A DNA stretch of 64,000 bases from Saccharicrinis carchari. Lineage in GTDB: Bacteria; Bacteroidota; Bacteroidia; Bacteroidales; Marinilabiliaceae. A program made the position numbers and the translations under genes. Positions 1 to 9,296 of the stretch are shown in pieces (the stretch's first letter is position 1; the number at the start of each line of letters is the position of its first letter). The stretch is taken from positions 62,001-126,000 of the forward strand of contig NZ_FXTB01000009.1 of NCBI RefSeq assembly GCF_900182605.1, given 5' to 3'. The notes under the pieces were generated by a model. That model had not been told where the DNA came from. It was given only the letters and a program-made list of their open reading frames with translations, and searched no databases.

Positions 1-1364
1 ATGTTGAGAATCTCCATAATAGGGATAAAGTGGCCTCCTCACATAAAGAAGCGATTAAGCTGGCTTTTAATGCCGGCATTGATATGTCTATGATTCCTTA
101 TAACTATGTGCAGTATTGTGATTTACTCGTTGAGCTAGTGAATGAAAAAGAGATTAGTATGGAGCGATTAAATGATGCCGTAAGACGTATTTTAAACCTC
201 AAATATAAATTGGGTCTTTTTGATACCCCCGTAGTAAAACCTAATCCGGATATCTTTAGTAAAACGCACAATAAAATAGCCTATACAGCGGCATCGGAAG
301 CAATTACCTTGTTGAAAAATAAATCGGAGTTGTTGCCTCTTTCCAAAAGCAAAAGGATATTAGTAGCCGGCCCCAATGCCAATAGTATGCGAACGGTAAA
401 TGGTGGGTGGAGCTACTCGTGGCAAGGAGAAAAAGCAGAGGAGTATGCGATGGAATATAATACCATATTAGAAGCCATTGAAAATAAATTTGGAAAAACA
501 AATGTTGTTCATGTGCCTGGTGTAGAGTATAATATGCATGGCCGAACCTATATGGATGAGCATAAGGTAGATTTTAATGCGGCCGTTAAAGCTGCAAAAA
601 ATGTGGATGTCATTATTTTATGCCTTGGCGAAAATTCCTACACAGAAAAGCCTGGCGACCTGAATGATTTAACGATTTCTGAGAATCAGGAAAAATTGGC
701 GCTTGAGCTCGCTAATACCGGCAAGCCAATCGTGTTGGTACTTAATGCGGGTCGGCCTCGCATTATAAGTGGGTTTGCAGATAATATGACCGCCATTATT
801 CAAACCTATTTGTGTGGCAACCATACAGGTGATGCCCTGGCCGATATACTAAGCGGCGATGTAAACCCTTCCGGAAAATTGCCTTATACCTATCCAATGT
901 TCAATAATTCCCTGGGCACTTATTATCATAAGCACAGCGAAGAAAGTAAAACACCAGAAGGCATGTATAATTACGAGGGTGGTTTTTATCAACAGTTTAA
1001 ATTTGGGCACGGTTTAAGTTATACTTCTTTTAGCTACACTAATCTCCAGGTTTCACAAAATGAGTTGAATAATAATACGGAGTTATCTATTAGTGTTGAT
1101 GTTAAAAATACCGGAGAGCGAGCCGGAAAAGAGGTGGTAATGCTCTATTCAGCCGACTTGTATGCTTCGCTTGCTCCTGATGTGAAACGCCTGCGCCGTT
1201 TTAATAAGATTCTTTTAAATCCCGGAGAAACAAAAACGGTCACTTTTTCTATTACAGCCAACGATTTATCGTTTATCAATGCACTGGGCCAACGAGTTAC
1301 AGAACCCGGTGATTTTGAACTCACGGTTGCCAATCTATCCAAAACGATCACCCTCATTAAATAA
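1..1364 (+). CDS. Glycoside hydrolase family 3 beta-glucosidase, C-terminal part (5' end outside window)
   Basis: The reading frame is open from base 3 without a start, so the gene begins upstream of the window; the GTG at 30 is an internal valine. The visible protein starts at the end of the first GH3 barrel domain (AGIDMSMIPY), so the nucleophile Asp lies outside. It continues through the GH3 C-terminal alpha/beta domain (GPNANSMRTVNGGWSY, GKPIVLVLNAGRP) and ends with a fibronectin-III-like domain (VVMLYSADLYASLAPDVKRL), the usual GH3 order. The family releases terminal glucose, xylose or similar sugars from oligosaccharides, normally in the periplasm of Bacteroidetes. The next gene starts 26 nt downstream and encodes an exported sugar-binding-like protein, so the two probably form the end of a polysaccharide-use operon. 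Substrate cannot be read from the sequence. Confidence 0.93.
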   Translation, partial: VENLHNRDKVASSHKEAIKLAFNAGIDMSMIPYNYVQYCDLLVELVNEKEISMERLNDAVRRILNLKYKLGLFDTPVVKPNPDIFSKTHNKIAYTAASEAITLLKNKSELLPLSKSKRILVAGPNANSMRTVNGGWSYSWQGEKAEEYAMEYNTILEAIENKFGKTNVVHVPGVEYNMHGRTYMDEHKVDFNAAVKAAKNVDVIILCLGENSYTEKPGDLNDLTISENQEKLALELANTGKPIVLVLNAGRPRIISGFADNMTAIIQTYLCGNHTGDALADILSGDVNPSGKLPYTYPMFNNSLGTYYHKHSEESKTPEGMYNYEGGFYQQFKFGHGLSYTSFSYTNLQVSQNELNNNTELSISVDVKNTGERAGKEVVMLYSADLYASLAPDVKRLRRFNKILLNPGETKTVTFSITANDLSFINALGQRVTEPGDFELTVANLSKTITLIK

Positions 1365-1390
1365 TTTATTAATCACTTAAATCAAATACA

Positions 1391-4300
1391 ATGGCACATG
1401 TAAAACATCTACTTTTATTAGCCTTGTTAATAGGCTTTAATCTCTCTGCCTATGCGCAGGATGTAACATTATTGGATTTTGAATCCGATAATCTGAATAT
1501 GGGAGCCTGGAATGGCGTTGCCGTACAGCGAGTTTCCAGTTCAGATATCCCGGCAGGCAATTTATCTGCCTACGCTATAGAGTATACCCACCCCGGAAAT
1601 AATTGGTGGGGGGGTGCTTATTTTAATGACCTTGCCCAAAAGGTTGATGTAACCGTAACCCCTTACGTAAAGTTCAAGGTTTATTCAAGTAGCCCCGTCT
1701 ATATCCAGGCTAAACTCGAAGGAGGCGATAACGGGAATAATTATGAACGTGGTTATCAACTAAGCCATGATCAACTCAACAAATGGACCGAAGTGGTTTT
1801 TAACTTTGGAACCGTTACCGACGATAATAACTATGGTACACTCGTTGTGTGGTTTGACGCCCCCAATAATTATGCAATGGCGGGCTCTAAATTTTACCTG
1901 GATGATATTGTAAAAACGAGTACAGCACCTGCCGGAAAAATTAGTTTCCTGCCATCGGATAACTCCATAGTATATGCTGCCCCTTCAAAATTGCATCTTG
2001 GCTCATATACTTACAAGCTTCAAAAAAATGGCGCAGACATTACAAATTCTAGTTTAGATGGTGTTTTATACTTAAAAAACAGCGCAAATACCGACATCCC
2101 CTTCACAGCAGAGCTGAACGAGGGCGACCAAAGTAATAAGTTCTTTTCCAATATTTCAATTACACCTTCAATGGCATTGATGGACGGGACGTATACCTTT
2201 GGTATAGTTGACAACACCTTAACCTATGCCGATGGTTCATCCACCGCTGTTAACGGTAGCCACAGTTCATTTACCATTGATTCTAATGGTTATGGTGTAT
2301 TGAGCATGTATGAAGATTTTGACACCAATTCTAATACCCTTGTTGTTGATGCGGTGGAGGGTACCGTTTCGGAAGTAGCCAACCCGAGTGGTGCCGGCAA
2401 GGTAGCCATGTTTAACAAAGGCGAAAATGAATGGGGCCGAATCCACTATGAACTGAACAGACCTGTGGATCTGTCTGCCGGAAAAGTATTTTCCTTTGAC
2501 GTTTACCATAGCGCAACGGCCGATTTTAGGTTTAAACTGTCAGAAATAAAAGGGGACGGTGGCGTAGCCAAAGAAATAGATTTGGCCTATACCACACCGG
2601 GAGCCTGGCAAACACTCACCGTTGATTTTTCCGATGTGTCTTTTGCTGATGTTGACTTCAACCATATCCTTATTTATCCGCTTGGGGCCGACACTAAAAA
2701 TGCCAATATTTATTTCGACAACTTGCAAGGAGCAGCATTGCAGTCAGCAACTATAAGTTTTTTACCGGCAGAGGGCGCTACAGAAATAAATGGCTTTACA
2801 GATAAATTAACCATTAAATCAAATGTTAAATTGCTGAATGCCGATGGATCGGAAATTACAGATTTGTCAGCACGAGCTTACATGAAAAAAGGCATCGATG
2901 ATTTTACAGATTTTGAGGTAGCCATTAATGAGGATAAAACCCTTATCACCTTTACCTTAACTAAGTTGCCGATGAATATTTCAACACAATATACATTTGG
3001 CATTAACGATAACGCCATTAAATTCCACGATGAGGCCGGTACTTTAACTGGTTTGGAAAGTACATTTACATCCAATGCAATCAATCCGTCAAGTACAGTT
3101 GTTTACTCGGATTACGAAACAGTTGAACTTATTAATTTCGGGAGCTGGAATAACTCTTCAAAGTTTGAGAAGGTGGCCAATCCGGCCAAAGATGCAGTAA
3201 ATGGATCCGATAATGTAGGAGCTTACATACATGGTGGTGGCGATGCCGGTATTGGTGATGATTTGCCCGGTAATGTAAATTTTGTGGCCACTCCCTATTT
3301 CCGAATAAAAGTATGGTCGGCACACCCGGCGCTGGTAAGGCTCAAGCTTGAGAATAATCCGGACTGGGGAACAAACAGGGAGATAGGTGTTCAATTAAAA
3401 CCTGAGCAAACCGGAAAGTGGACCGAACTGTTTTTTGACTTCTCGGGAACAGCGTTTACCAACTTAAATAAGATAGTACTTACCATCGATCCGTCAAGCA
3501 CTTTTTATACAGCCGGAGATAAAATTTATTTCGATGATATTGTGGCAAGTAATACGGCACCACAAATTGAAATGACTTCTTACCCGACCGATAACGCGGT
3601 AGGGGCGCCACTTATAGGTACTTATTATATTAAAACAAACCTAAGCTTTGATTTGCCCGGAAGCGCAGCGTTAACGAATGCTAATTTAGGCGACTACTGG
3701 AAATTAAGAAAGGACAATAGCGCTGGTGCTGAAGTTGCGGCTGCCATTAATTTCGATGCAGCGCAGAATATGCTGCAATTAACGCCTTTGTCCTTATTGG
3801 ATGCCAACACTAGCTATTGGTTGGGTGTACCCGATGGCGACTTGAGTTACTCTTCGGGTGATGTAGTAAATGGTTTAAACATCACTTTTACTACGGGTGA
3901 GGCACCTGTATTTACAATGTACAACGACTTTGATGGTACCGATGTAACAACGGTTGTTGAAGGAATGGGAGATCCCGCAGGAGCATTGAACCCGGGGCAG
4001 CTGAACCCGGATGGATCATTCTCGTTTGTGGCTCAGTGGGATAAAGGAACCAGCTGGGGCGGTTGGGAACGCATTCATGTTGAGTTGAATAAAGCCATTG
4101 ACTTTACAGAAGATAATGTAATCTCATTAAAAGTCTATTCGCCCAAAGCAACTTTTGTGCGACTCAAAGTGGGCACCGAAAAAGATAATGAAGGAGGTAT
4201 TTATAAAGAAACGGATGCACAAGTAACCACGATAGATGGATGGCAAACACTATATTTTGGCCTCGGTGAAATGCCTTCAAATGATTATTCGCATTTGTTT

Positions 4301-4612
4301 ATATATATTGATGGAGGCGTTGAAGATGCACAAACTTACTACATCGATGATATTAAAGGACCCGCCCTGAGAGAAGCCACAGCAATAGATAACACAGATA
4401 GTTTGGAGAATTTATCCATCAGCCCCAATCCGGCAACATCTTACATTAAAATTCAAAATATAACCAATGAGATGGTTCAAATATTCAACGTGTCAGGTGT
4501 ACTGGTTAAGCAGATTCGTAATTCCAATACCGCCATTAACATCGATGATTTAAATACAGGTATCTACTTTGTTAAGGTTGGCGATAGGCTCAGTAAATTC
4601 ATAAGAAAATAA
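1391..4612 (+). CDS. T9SS-exported protein with alternating carbohydrate-binding-like and Ig-like domains
   Basis: A signal peptide (about residues 1-22, ending SAYAQ) is followed by four related beta-sandwich segments, roughly 26-170, 305-450, 577-722 and 845-990. They share openings such as LDFES, YEDFD, SDYET and YNDFD and ends such as FYLDDI, IYFDNL, IYFDDI and YYIDDI. Three Ig-like segments (starting ISFLP, ISFLP and MTSYP) separate them. The last 75 residues (SISPNPATSYIKI, GIYFVKVGDRLSKFIRK) form a type A sorting domain for the type IX secretion system, so the protein should end up on the cell surface or outside the cell. The four segments resemble galactose-binding-like carbohydrate-binding folds ending in a conserved D-D/N. 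No catalytic domain is visible, so a binding or scaffold role beside the GH3 enzyme is inferred. Confidence 0.85.
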   Translation: MAHVKHLLLLALLIGFNLSAYAQDVTLLDFESDNLNMGAWNGVAVQRVSSSDIPAGNLSAYAIEYTHPGNNWWGGAYFNDLAQKVDVTVTPYVKFKVYSSSPVYIQAKLEGGDNGNNYERGYQLSHDQLNKWTEVVFNFGTVTDDNNYGTLVVWFDAPNNYAMAGSKFYLDDIVKTSTAPAGKISFLPSDNSIVYAAPSKLHLGSYTYKLQKNGADITNSSLDGVLYLKNSANTDIPFTAELNEGDQSNKFFSNISITPSMALMDGTYTFGIVDNTLTYADGSSTAVNGSHSSFTIDSNGYGVLSMYEDFDTNSNTLVVDAVEGTVSEVANPSGAGKVAMFNKGENEWGRIHYELNRPVDLSAGKVFSFDVYHSATADFRFKLSEIKGDGGVAKEIDLAYTTPGAWQTLTVDFSDVSFADVDFNHILIYPLGADTKNANIYFDNLQGAALQSATISFLPAEGATEINGFTDKLTIKSNVKLLNADGSEITDLSARAYMKKGIDDFTDFEVAINEDKTLITFTLTKLPMNISTQYTFGINDNAIKFHDEAGTLTGLESTFTSNAINPSSTVVYSDYETVELINFGSWNNSSKFEKVANPAKDAVNGSDNVGAYIHGGGDAGIGDDLPGNVNFVATPYFRIKVWSAHPALVRLKLENNPDWGTNREIGVQLKPEQTGKWTELFFDFSGTAFTNLNKIVLTIDPSSTFYTAGDKIYFDDIVASNTAPQIEMTSYPTDNAVGAPLIGTYYIKTNLSFDLPGSAALTNANLGDYWKLRKDNSAGAEVAAAINFDAAQNMLQLTPLSLLDANTSYWLGVPDGDLSYSSGDVVNGLNITFTTGEAPVFTMYNDFDGTDVTTVVEGMGDPAGALNPGQLNPDGSFSFVAQWDKGTSWGGWERIHVELNKAIDFTEDNVISLKVYSPKATFVRLKVGTEKDNEGGIYKETDAQVTTIDGWQTLYFGLGEMPSNDYSHLFIYIDGGVEDAQTYYIDDIKGPALREATAIDNTDSLENLSISPNPATSYIKIQNITNEMVQIFNVSGVLVKQIRNSNTAINIDDLNTGIYFVKVGDRLSKFIRK

Positions 4613-4639
4613 TTAAAATATAATTTTCACGAATGATTT

Positions 4640-4677
4640 AGAGGGTGTTTACTTTGGTAAATGCCCTCTTTTTTTTT
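4640..4677 (+). terminator. Rho-independent terminator after the GH3/T9SS operon
   Basis: The stem AGAGGGTGTTTA (4640-4651) pairs with TAAATGCCCTCT (4658-4669) over 12 bp, two of them G-U wobbles, around a 6-nt loop. Eight T residues follow. It starts 28 nt after the stop codon of the T9SS protein. Confidence 0.9.
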
Positions 4678-5011
4678 GTGACAGAGAATTTAATCAAGGG
4701 GCTAGCCAATAATTTTCTTAATCTTCAAATAACTATTCTTTAATTATCCAACTTTCCTCTCTTCACTTGATGTTTTTCCCAAAAGTAGTATTGACGGCAA
4801 CAAGCGTGTATTAATTAATGCTATTTATATTACCATTGGTTTTTATCCTACCATAACCACATATCTAATTTTTGTTAATATTTGTTGAACAATATTTAAG
4901 CTTAAGCCTTGTTTATTGTGACAACAAAATTTTATGGTTCATTTTTTTTTGTAAATTGTGGGTGATTATTTAACGCATGTTAACAGATTATCTTTAAAAC
5001 CTTGATTCAAC
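4678..5011. other. Gene-free AT-rich region upstream of the act cluster
   Basis: This 334-bp stretch between the terminator and actA holds no convincing reading frame. It should contain the act promoter. The nearest match to the Bacteroidetes -7 element is TATCTTTA at 4989-4996, seven of eight positions, but no TTTG lies 19-21 nt upstream of it, so I do not call a promoter. Confidence 0.5.
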
Positions 5012-6151
5012 ATGAAGATATTTTCTTGTATTACACCTGTAAATATCAGGTTTGTTCTATTAGCCTCCCTGTTGTGTTCTTTCTCCATACATGCCTTTTC
5101 ATCCCAAAACGGAAAGCCCTACGCCGAGTCCGACGAGTTTAATTTGATGATGGGCGAACGTCTTTTCGAGGGATTAATTACTACAGGCGAAAACACCCCT
5201 TCATGTATCTCGTGCCATGCCAAGTTCACCGGCGACAGCATCAACTGGAATCCCACGGCCATGGAGATTGCAATGGCTACTCAGGGACTTGATTTTGAAG
5301 ACTTCAAAAGTATTGTTAATAGCCCTGCAGACGGATTTATAGCCAAGGTGCACAAAGGGTATGATTTAAGTGACGAGCAAGTAGCACAAATAAGGTTTTA
5401 CCTAAAAACATTGGGAACCGAAGGGCCTGGCGAAAAACCCGCAAACTACCCTCAACTTTTGTTATTCGTGTTCTTGGGTCTCCTTATGGCACTGGCGCTT
5501 ATTGATTTGCTATTCACCAAAATAGTGCGCTATAAAATGGTGCATATCCTCATTATAGTTATTGGCGTAACCGTACATTTAAAAATGGCTTATGCAGGGG
5601 CTGCCGGTTTAAGCCGGAGTGAAGGTTACATGCCCGACCAGCCCATCAAATTTTCGCACAAGGTACATGCCGGCGATAATAAGATTGATTGTATGTACTG
5701 CCATTTTAGTGCCGAAACAAGTAAATCGGCAGGTATTCCCGGTCCGGGCTTGTGTATGAACTGCCACGTAATTGTGCGTGAAGGAAGCCTTTCGGGAAAA
5801 TCTGAAATTGCCAAGCTGATTAAACATTACGAAGAAGGAACGGACATTGAGTGGGTGCGGGTGCACAACCTGCCCGACCATGTATTTTTTAGCCATGCCC
5901 AGCATGTTAAAGCCGGAAAAATAGATTGCAACCAGTGCCATGGCCCGGTAGAGGAAATGCATATACTGAAACAGCAAAACGACCTTTCCATGAGCTGGTG
6001 TTTGGATTGCCATAAAACTACCAATGTGCAGTTTAATAACGATTATTATTCCATTTACGATAAATATCATAGCGAGCTGGCGCAAGGGGCACGTGATTCC
6101 ATAAAGGCAGTTGACATAGGTGCTAATGATTGCATGAAGTGCCATTACTAA
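5012..6151 (+). CDS. actA: Alternative complex III subunit ActA, hexaheme cytochrome c
   Basis: ActA is the multiheme electron-exit subunit of alternative complex III, which oxidises menaquinol and reduces a cytochrome c or an oxidase. There is an N-terminal signal/anchor (12-29) and a monoheme cytochrome domain with CISCH at 65-69. Two membrane segments follow (about 147-168 and 175-191). The C-terminal periplasmic domain has CXXCH at 227, 248, 306, 330 and 374, the last only one residue from the end. The usual description of ActA is pentaheme, so the N-terminal heme domain makes six here. The TM-to-pentaheme layout and the position before actB make the family assignment firm. A 157-nt gap before actB is long compared with the overlaps in the rest of the cluster. 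Confidence 0.93.
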   Translation: MKIFSCITPVNIRFVLLASLLCSFSIHAFSSQNGKPYAESDEFNLMMGERLFEGLITTGENTPSCISCHAKFTGDSINWNPTAMEIAMATQGLDFEDFKSIVNSPADGFIAKVHKGYDLSDEQVAQIRFYLKTLGTEGPGEKPANYPQLLLFVFLGLLMALALIDLLFTKIVRYKMVHILIIVIGVTVHLKMAYAGAAGLSRSEGYMPDQPIKFSHKVHAGDNKIDCMYCHFSAETSKSAGIPGPGLCMNCHVIVREGSLSGKSEIAKLIKHYEEGTDIEWVRVHNLPDHVFFSHAQHVKAGKIDCNQCHGPVEEMHILKQQNDLSMSWCLDCHKTTNVQFNNDYYSIYDKYHSELAQGARDSIKAVDIGANDCMKCHY

Positions 6152-6308
6152 CTTGTTATAGTTAAATGTATAATTAATAGGATTATCTATTGGAACGATT
6201 GGTAAATCCATTTTAATGCTGGAATGAAACGAACCCTCAAAGGTTTGGGTCAGGCTATGTAGTAAAAAATCATATATAAAAGCATGTAATACCATACACA
6301 TTGTAGGA

Positions 6309-9293
6309 ATGAAAAAATACTGGAAAAGCTTAGAAGAATATAAAGAAGGGGTAAAAGACGACCATGTCCACTTGCCCAATAAAATTCAAGCTAGCGAGGC
6401 GTTGAAAGCATCGCGGAGGGATTTTTTAAAGTATTTTGGATTTAGCGTGGCCTCGGCTGCGGTGCTGGCCAGCTGTGAGCGTCCCGTAAAAAAGGCCATC
6501 CCCCTGCTCATTCAACCCGAAGAGGTTCGTCCCGGCGTTGCCAGCTTTTATGCCTCTACCTTTTATGTGGGCAGCGAGGCGGTTCCCATCCTGGTAAAAG
6601 TGCGCGATGGCCGTCCCATTAAAATTGAGGGCAACGAGCTAAGCAAACTGACCCATGGAGGAACTTCAGCCCAGGTACAGGCTTCGCTTTTAGGATTGTA
6701 TGATGAATCGCGACCCAAAAATCCTACCTTTAATAAAGAGGAAATAACCTGGGAAAAAGCCAATGCCGGTATTAAAACAACGCTGGATAATTTATCAGCC
6801 GATAAAGATATCGTGCTTTTAACGGCTACTATTATCAGCCCTTCGCAAAAAGCTTTGATCGAAAAATTTAAAGCTAAATACCCCAACTTAAAACAAATTA
6901 GTTTAGATACATATTCCTATTCGGGACTGCGGGAAGCTTATGAGGCTTTGGTTGGTGAAGCTATCATTCCAAGCTACAGGTTCGACAAGGCAAAGGTTAT
7001 CGTTTCGTTCGGTGCCGACTTTTTAGGTACCTGGCTCATGCCAACGGTTTTTACTCATCAATATGTACAAAACAGAAAACTCGACGACGGACAAAAAAAC
7101 TTATCCAAACATATTCATTTCGAGGGCTTAATGTCCTTGACCGGCTCTAATGCCGACGAGCGATATGTAATTAAGCCATCACAGGAAGGAAAATATGTGT
7201 TGTCGCTCTATAACGAGGTGGCCAAAACCATGGGTTTAACTACCCTGAACAAGGGAGGCTTCGAGAAAGAGGTGAAAGCTGTGGCCACACAATTGCTTGC
7301 CAACAAGTCAGCATCCCTGGTGCTGTCCGGCTCCAACGATAAAAATATCCAGTTGCTTGTTGGCGGCATAAATGCAATGTTGGGCAGCTACGGCAGTACC
7401 ATCGATATAAATCAGGAGATTAACCTCTACCAGGGGAATGACCGGGCGCTGGATCAAGTGATGCAGAGTTGTAAACAGGGCGAAGTAGGTGCGCTGATTT
7501 GTTTGGAATCGAACCCGGCCTACAATATGCACCATGCCGGATCTTTTAAAGAAGCCATTAAAAATGTTGGCTTTAGCGTTAACATCACCTCTCAAAACGA
7601 CGAAACAAGTGCCTTGTGCAACTATGTGTTGCCGGCCAGTCATTTCTTGGAATCGTGGGGCGATGCGGAAGCTGTGTCAGGGATGCTTAGCTTAACGCAA
7701 CCTGTTATCCGCCCCATTTATAACACCAAAGATATAAATCAGATTTTACTAAACTTATTGGGCGAGGACATCAACTCCTACGATTATCTCTATCAATATT
7801 GGCAAGATAATGTCATCCCCCAATCCCCTGACGAAAACCCATTTATCTCCACCTGGAAAAAGACCTTGAGTGCGGGGCTACTTTCTGTAGAACGCGACAA
7901 GCCTGCCAAATCAATTGTAAATCCGGATCTTTCGTCGGCTGCATCAAAGGTGAGCTCCAATAAATATGCGGATGGATTGGAACTCATCGCTTATCAATCG
8001 GTTCCGGTGGGCGATGGCAAAATGGCCAATAACCCCTGGTTACAAGAGTTGCCCGATCCTGTATCGCGCGTTTGTTGGGACAATTATTTTTCAGTTTCGC
8101 CAAGGTTGGCAGAAGAAAAAGGATGGAAACAGGGCGATGTTATTTCTGTTTCGGGCATCCAGCTGCCTGTTTTTGTGCAACCCGGAAATCACAATCAGGT
8201 TATCAGTGTGGCCTTGGGATATGGACGAACCATGGAAGGCCCCAAACCGGAGGTAATAGGCAAAGATGTTAAACATCTGTTTGTATCAAAAGATAAAAGC
8301 GTTATATACCATACGGCTATCGCCGATGCAAAAAACACAGGCCGATTGTACGAACTGGCTACCACCCAAAGCCACCATTCCATGGAAGGCAGGGCCATCG
8401 TCCGCGAGACCTCACTGAGCCAATATCTAAAAGATCCCGCTTCGGGCAACGAGATGCACGCTGAAATAGAAAAGCTGCATACTACCTTATATAATAAACA
8501 CGAGTACAAAGGTCATCACTGGGCTATGTTTATCGACCTGAATTCGTGTACGGGTTGTAACGCTTGTGTGGTGGCATGTAATGTCGAAAACAATGTGCCC
8601 GTGGTGGGTAGGGATGAGGTACGCCGCTCGCACGAAATGCATTGGATACGAATAGATCGCTATTACACGCAAGCCCCCGACGATCCGGCCAGCCTTCGTG
8701 TAGTGCGCCAGCCTGTTATGTGCCAGCATTGCGATAATGCGCCTTGCGAAAATGTTTGTCCGGTAGCCGCCACCAACCATAGCTCAGAGGGCATTAACCA
8801 GATGGCCTATAACCGATGCATAGGCACGCGTTATTGTAATAACAACTGCCCTTACAAGGTACGACGCTTCAACTGGTACGATTATAACGGAGCAGATGCC
8901 ATCCCCTATAACCGAAAAGATCCGGCGGGCATGTCCACCGATCTGAAACGACTGGTGCTCAATCCCGACGTAACGGTACGTGCCAAAGGGGTTATCGAAA
9001 AATGCTCCTTTTGCATTCAGCGTATCCAGGAAAAGAAGTTGGATGCAAAAAAAGCCGGTGAACCTCTGCGCGACGGAGCTATACAGACCGCCTGTCAGCA
9101 AGGCTGCCCGGCCAAGGCCATTACTTTTGGCGATATGAACGACGAAAAAAGTGCGGTAAGCAAAATGATGAAAGACCCGCGCAGGTATCATCTTTTAGAG
9201 GAATTGCATACCCTGCCCAGCGTGGCCTATCTTACCAAAGTACGAAATATGGAAGAAGAATTAAATTCAGTACCCGAACATAAAAACGCATAA
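6309..9293 (+). CDS. actB: Alternative complex III subunit ActB, molybdopterin-oxidoreductase-like and iron-sulfur protein
   Basis: The N-terminus has a Tat motif (SRRDFLK, residues 35-41), a hydrophobic stretch and a lipobox LASC with Cys56. It should be exported folded and then lipidated on the periplasmic side of the inner membrane. Residues about 60-720 resemble a molybdopterin oxidoreductase large subunit; in this family the domain is known not to hold the cofactor. Residues about 740-960 are a four-cluster ferredoxin domain with cysteines in CTGCNACVVAC, CQHCDNAPCENVCP, CIGTRYCNNNCP and CSFCIQ..CQQGCP. The clusters form a wire between the quinol site in ActC and the ActA hemes. The gene ends 3 nt before actC. 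Length (994 residues) is normal for the fused Bacteroidetes form. Confidence 0.95.
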   Translation: MKKYWKSLEEYKEGVKDDHVHLPNKIQASEALKASRRDFLKYFGFSVASAAVLASCERPVKKAIPLLIQPEEVRPGVASFYASTFYVGSEAVPILVKVRDGRPIKIEGNELSKLTHGGTSAQVQASLLGLYDESRPKNPTFNKEEITWEKANAGIKTTLDNLSADKDIVLLTATIISPSQKALIEKFKAKYPNLKQISLDTYSYSGLREAYEALVGEAIIPSYRFDKAKVIVSFGADFLGTWLMPTVFTHQYVQNRKLDDGQKNLSKHIHFEGLMSLTGSNADERYVIKPSQEGKYVLSLYNEVAKTMGLTTLNKGGFEKEVKAVATQLLANKSASLVLSGSNDKNIQLLVGGINAMLGSYGSTIDINQEINLYQGNDRALDQVMQSCKQGEVGALICLESNPAYNMHHAGSFKEAIKNVGFSVNITSQNDETSALCNYVLPASHFLESWGDAEAVSGMLSLTQPVIRPIYNTKDINQILLNLLGEDINSYDYLYQYWQDNVIPQSPDENPFISTWKKTLSAGLLSVERDKPAKSIVNPDLSSAASKVSSNKYADGLELIAYQSVPVGDGKMANNPWLQELPDPVSRVCWDNYFSVSPRLAEEKGWKQGDVISVSGIQLPVFVQPGNHNQVISVALGYGRTMEGPKPEVIGKDVKHLFVSKDKSVIYHTAIADAKNTGRLYELATTQSHHSMEGRAIVRETSLSQYLKDPASGNEMHAEIEKLHTTLYNKHEYKGHHWAMFIDLNSCTGCNACVVACNVENNVPVVGRDEVRRSHEMHWIRIDRYYTQAPDDPASLRVVRQPVMCQHCDNAPCENVCPVAATNHSSEGINQMAYNRCIGTRYCNNNCPYKVRRFNWYDYNGADAIPYNRKDPAGMSTDLKRLVLNPDVTVRAKGVIEKCSFCIQRIQEKKLDAKKAGEPLRDGAIQTACQQGCPAKAITFGDMNDEKSAVSKMMKDPRRYHLLEELHTLPSVAYLTKVRNMEEELNSVPEHKNA

Positions 9294-9296
9294 CTA

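Noticed and set aside
5609-6379. 256-residue open frame on the minus strand opposite actA
   Set aside because: It lies antisense to a gene with six heme motifs, has no family features and runs through the actB start; it is a by-product of codon bias.
8784-9191. 135-residue open frame opposite actB
   Set aside because: The + strand carries the iron-sulfur cysteine motifs of ActB; the antisense frame shows no domain.
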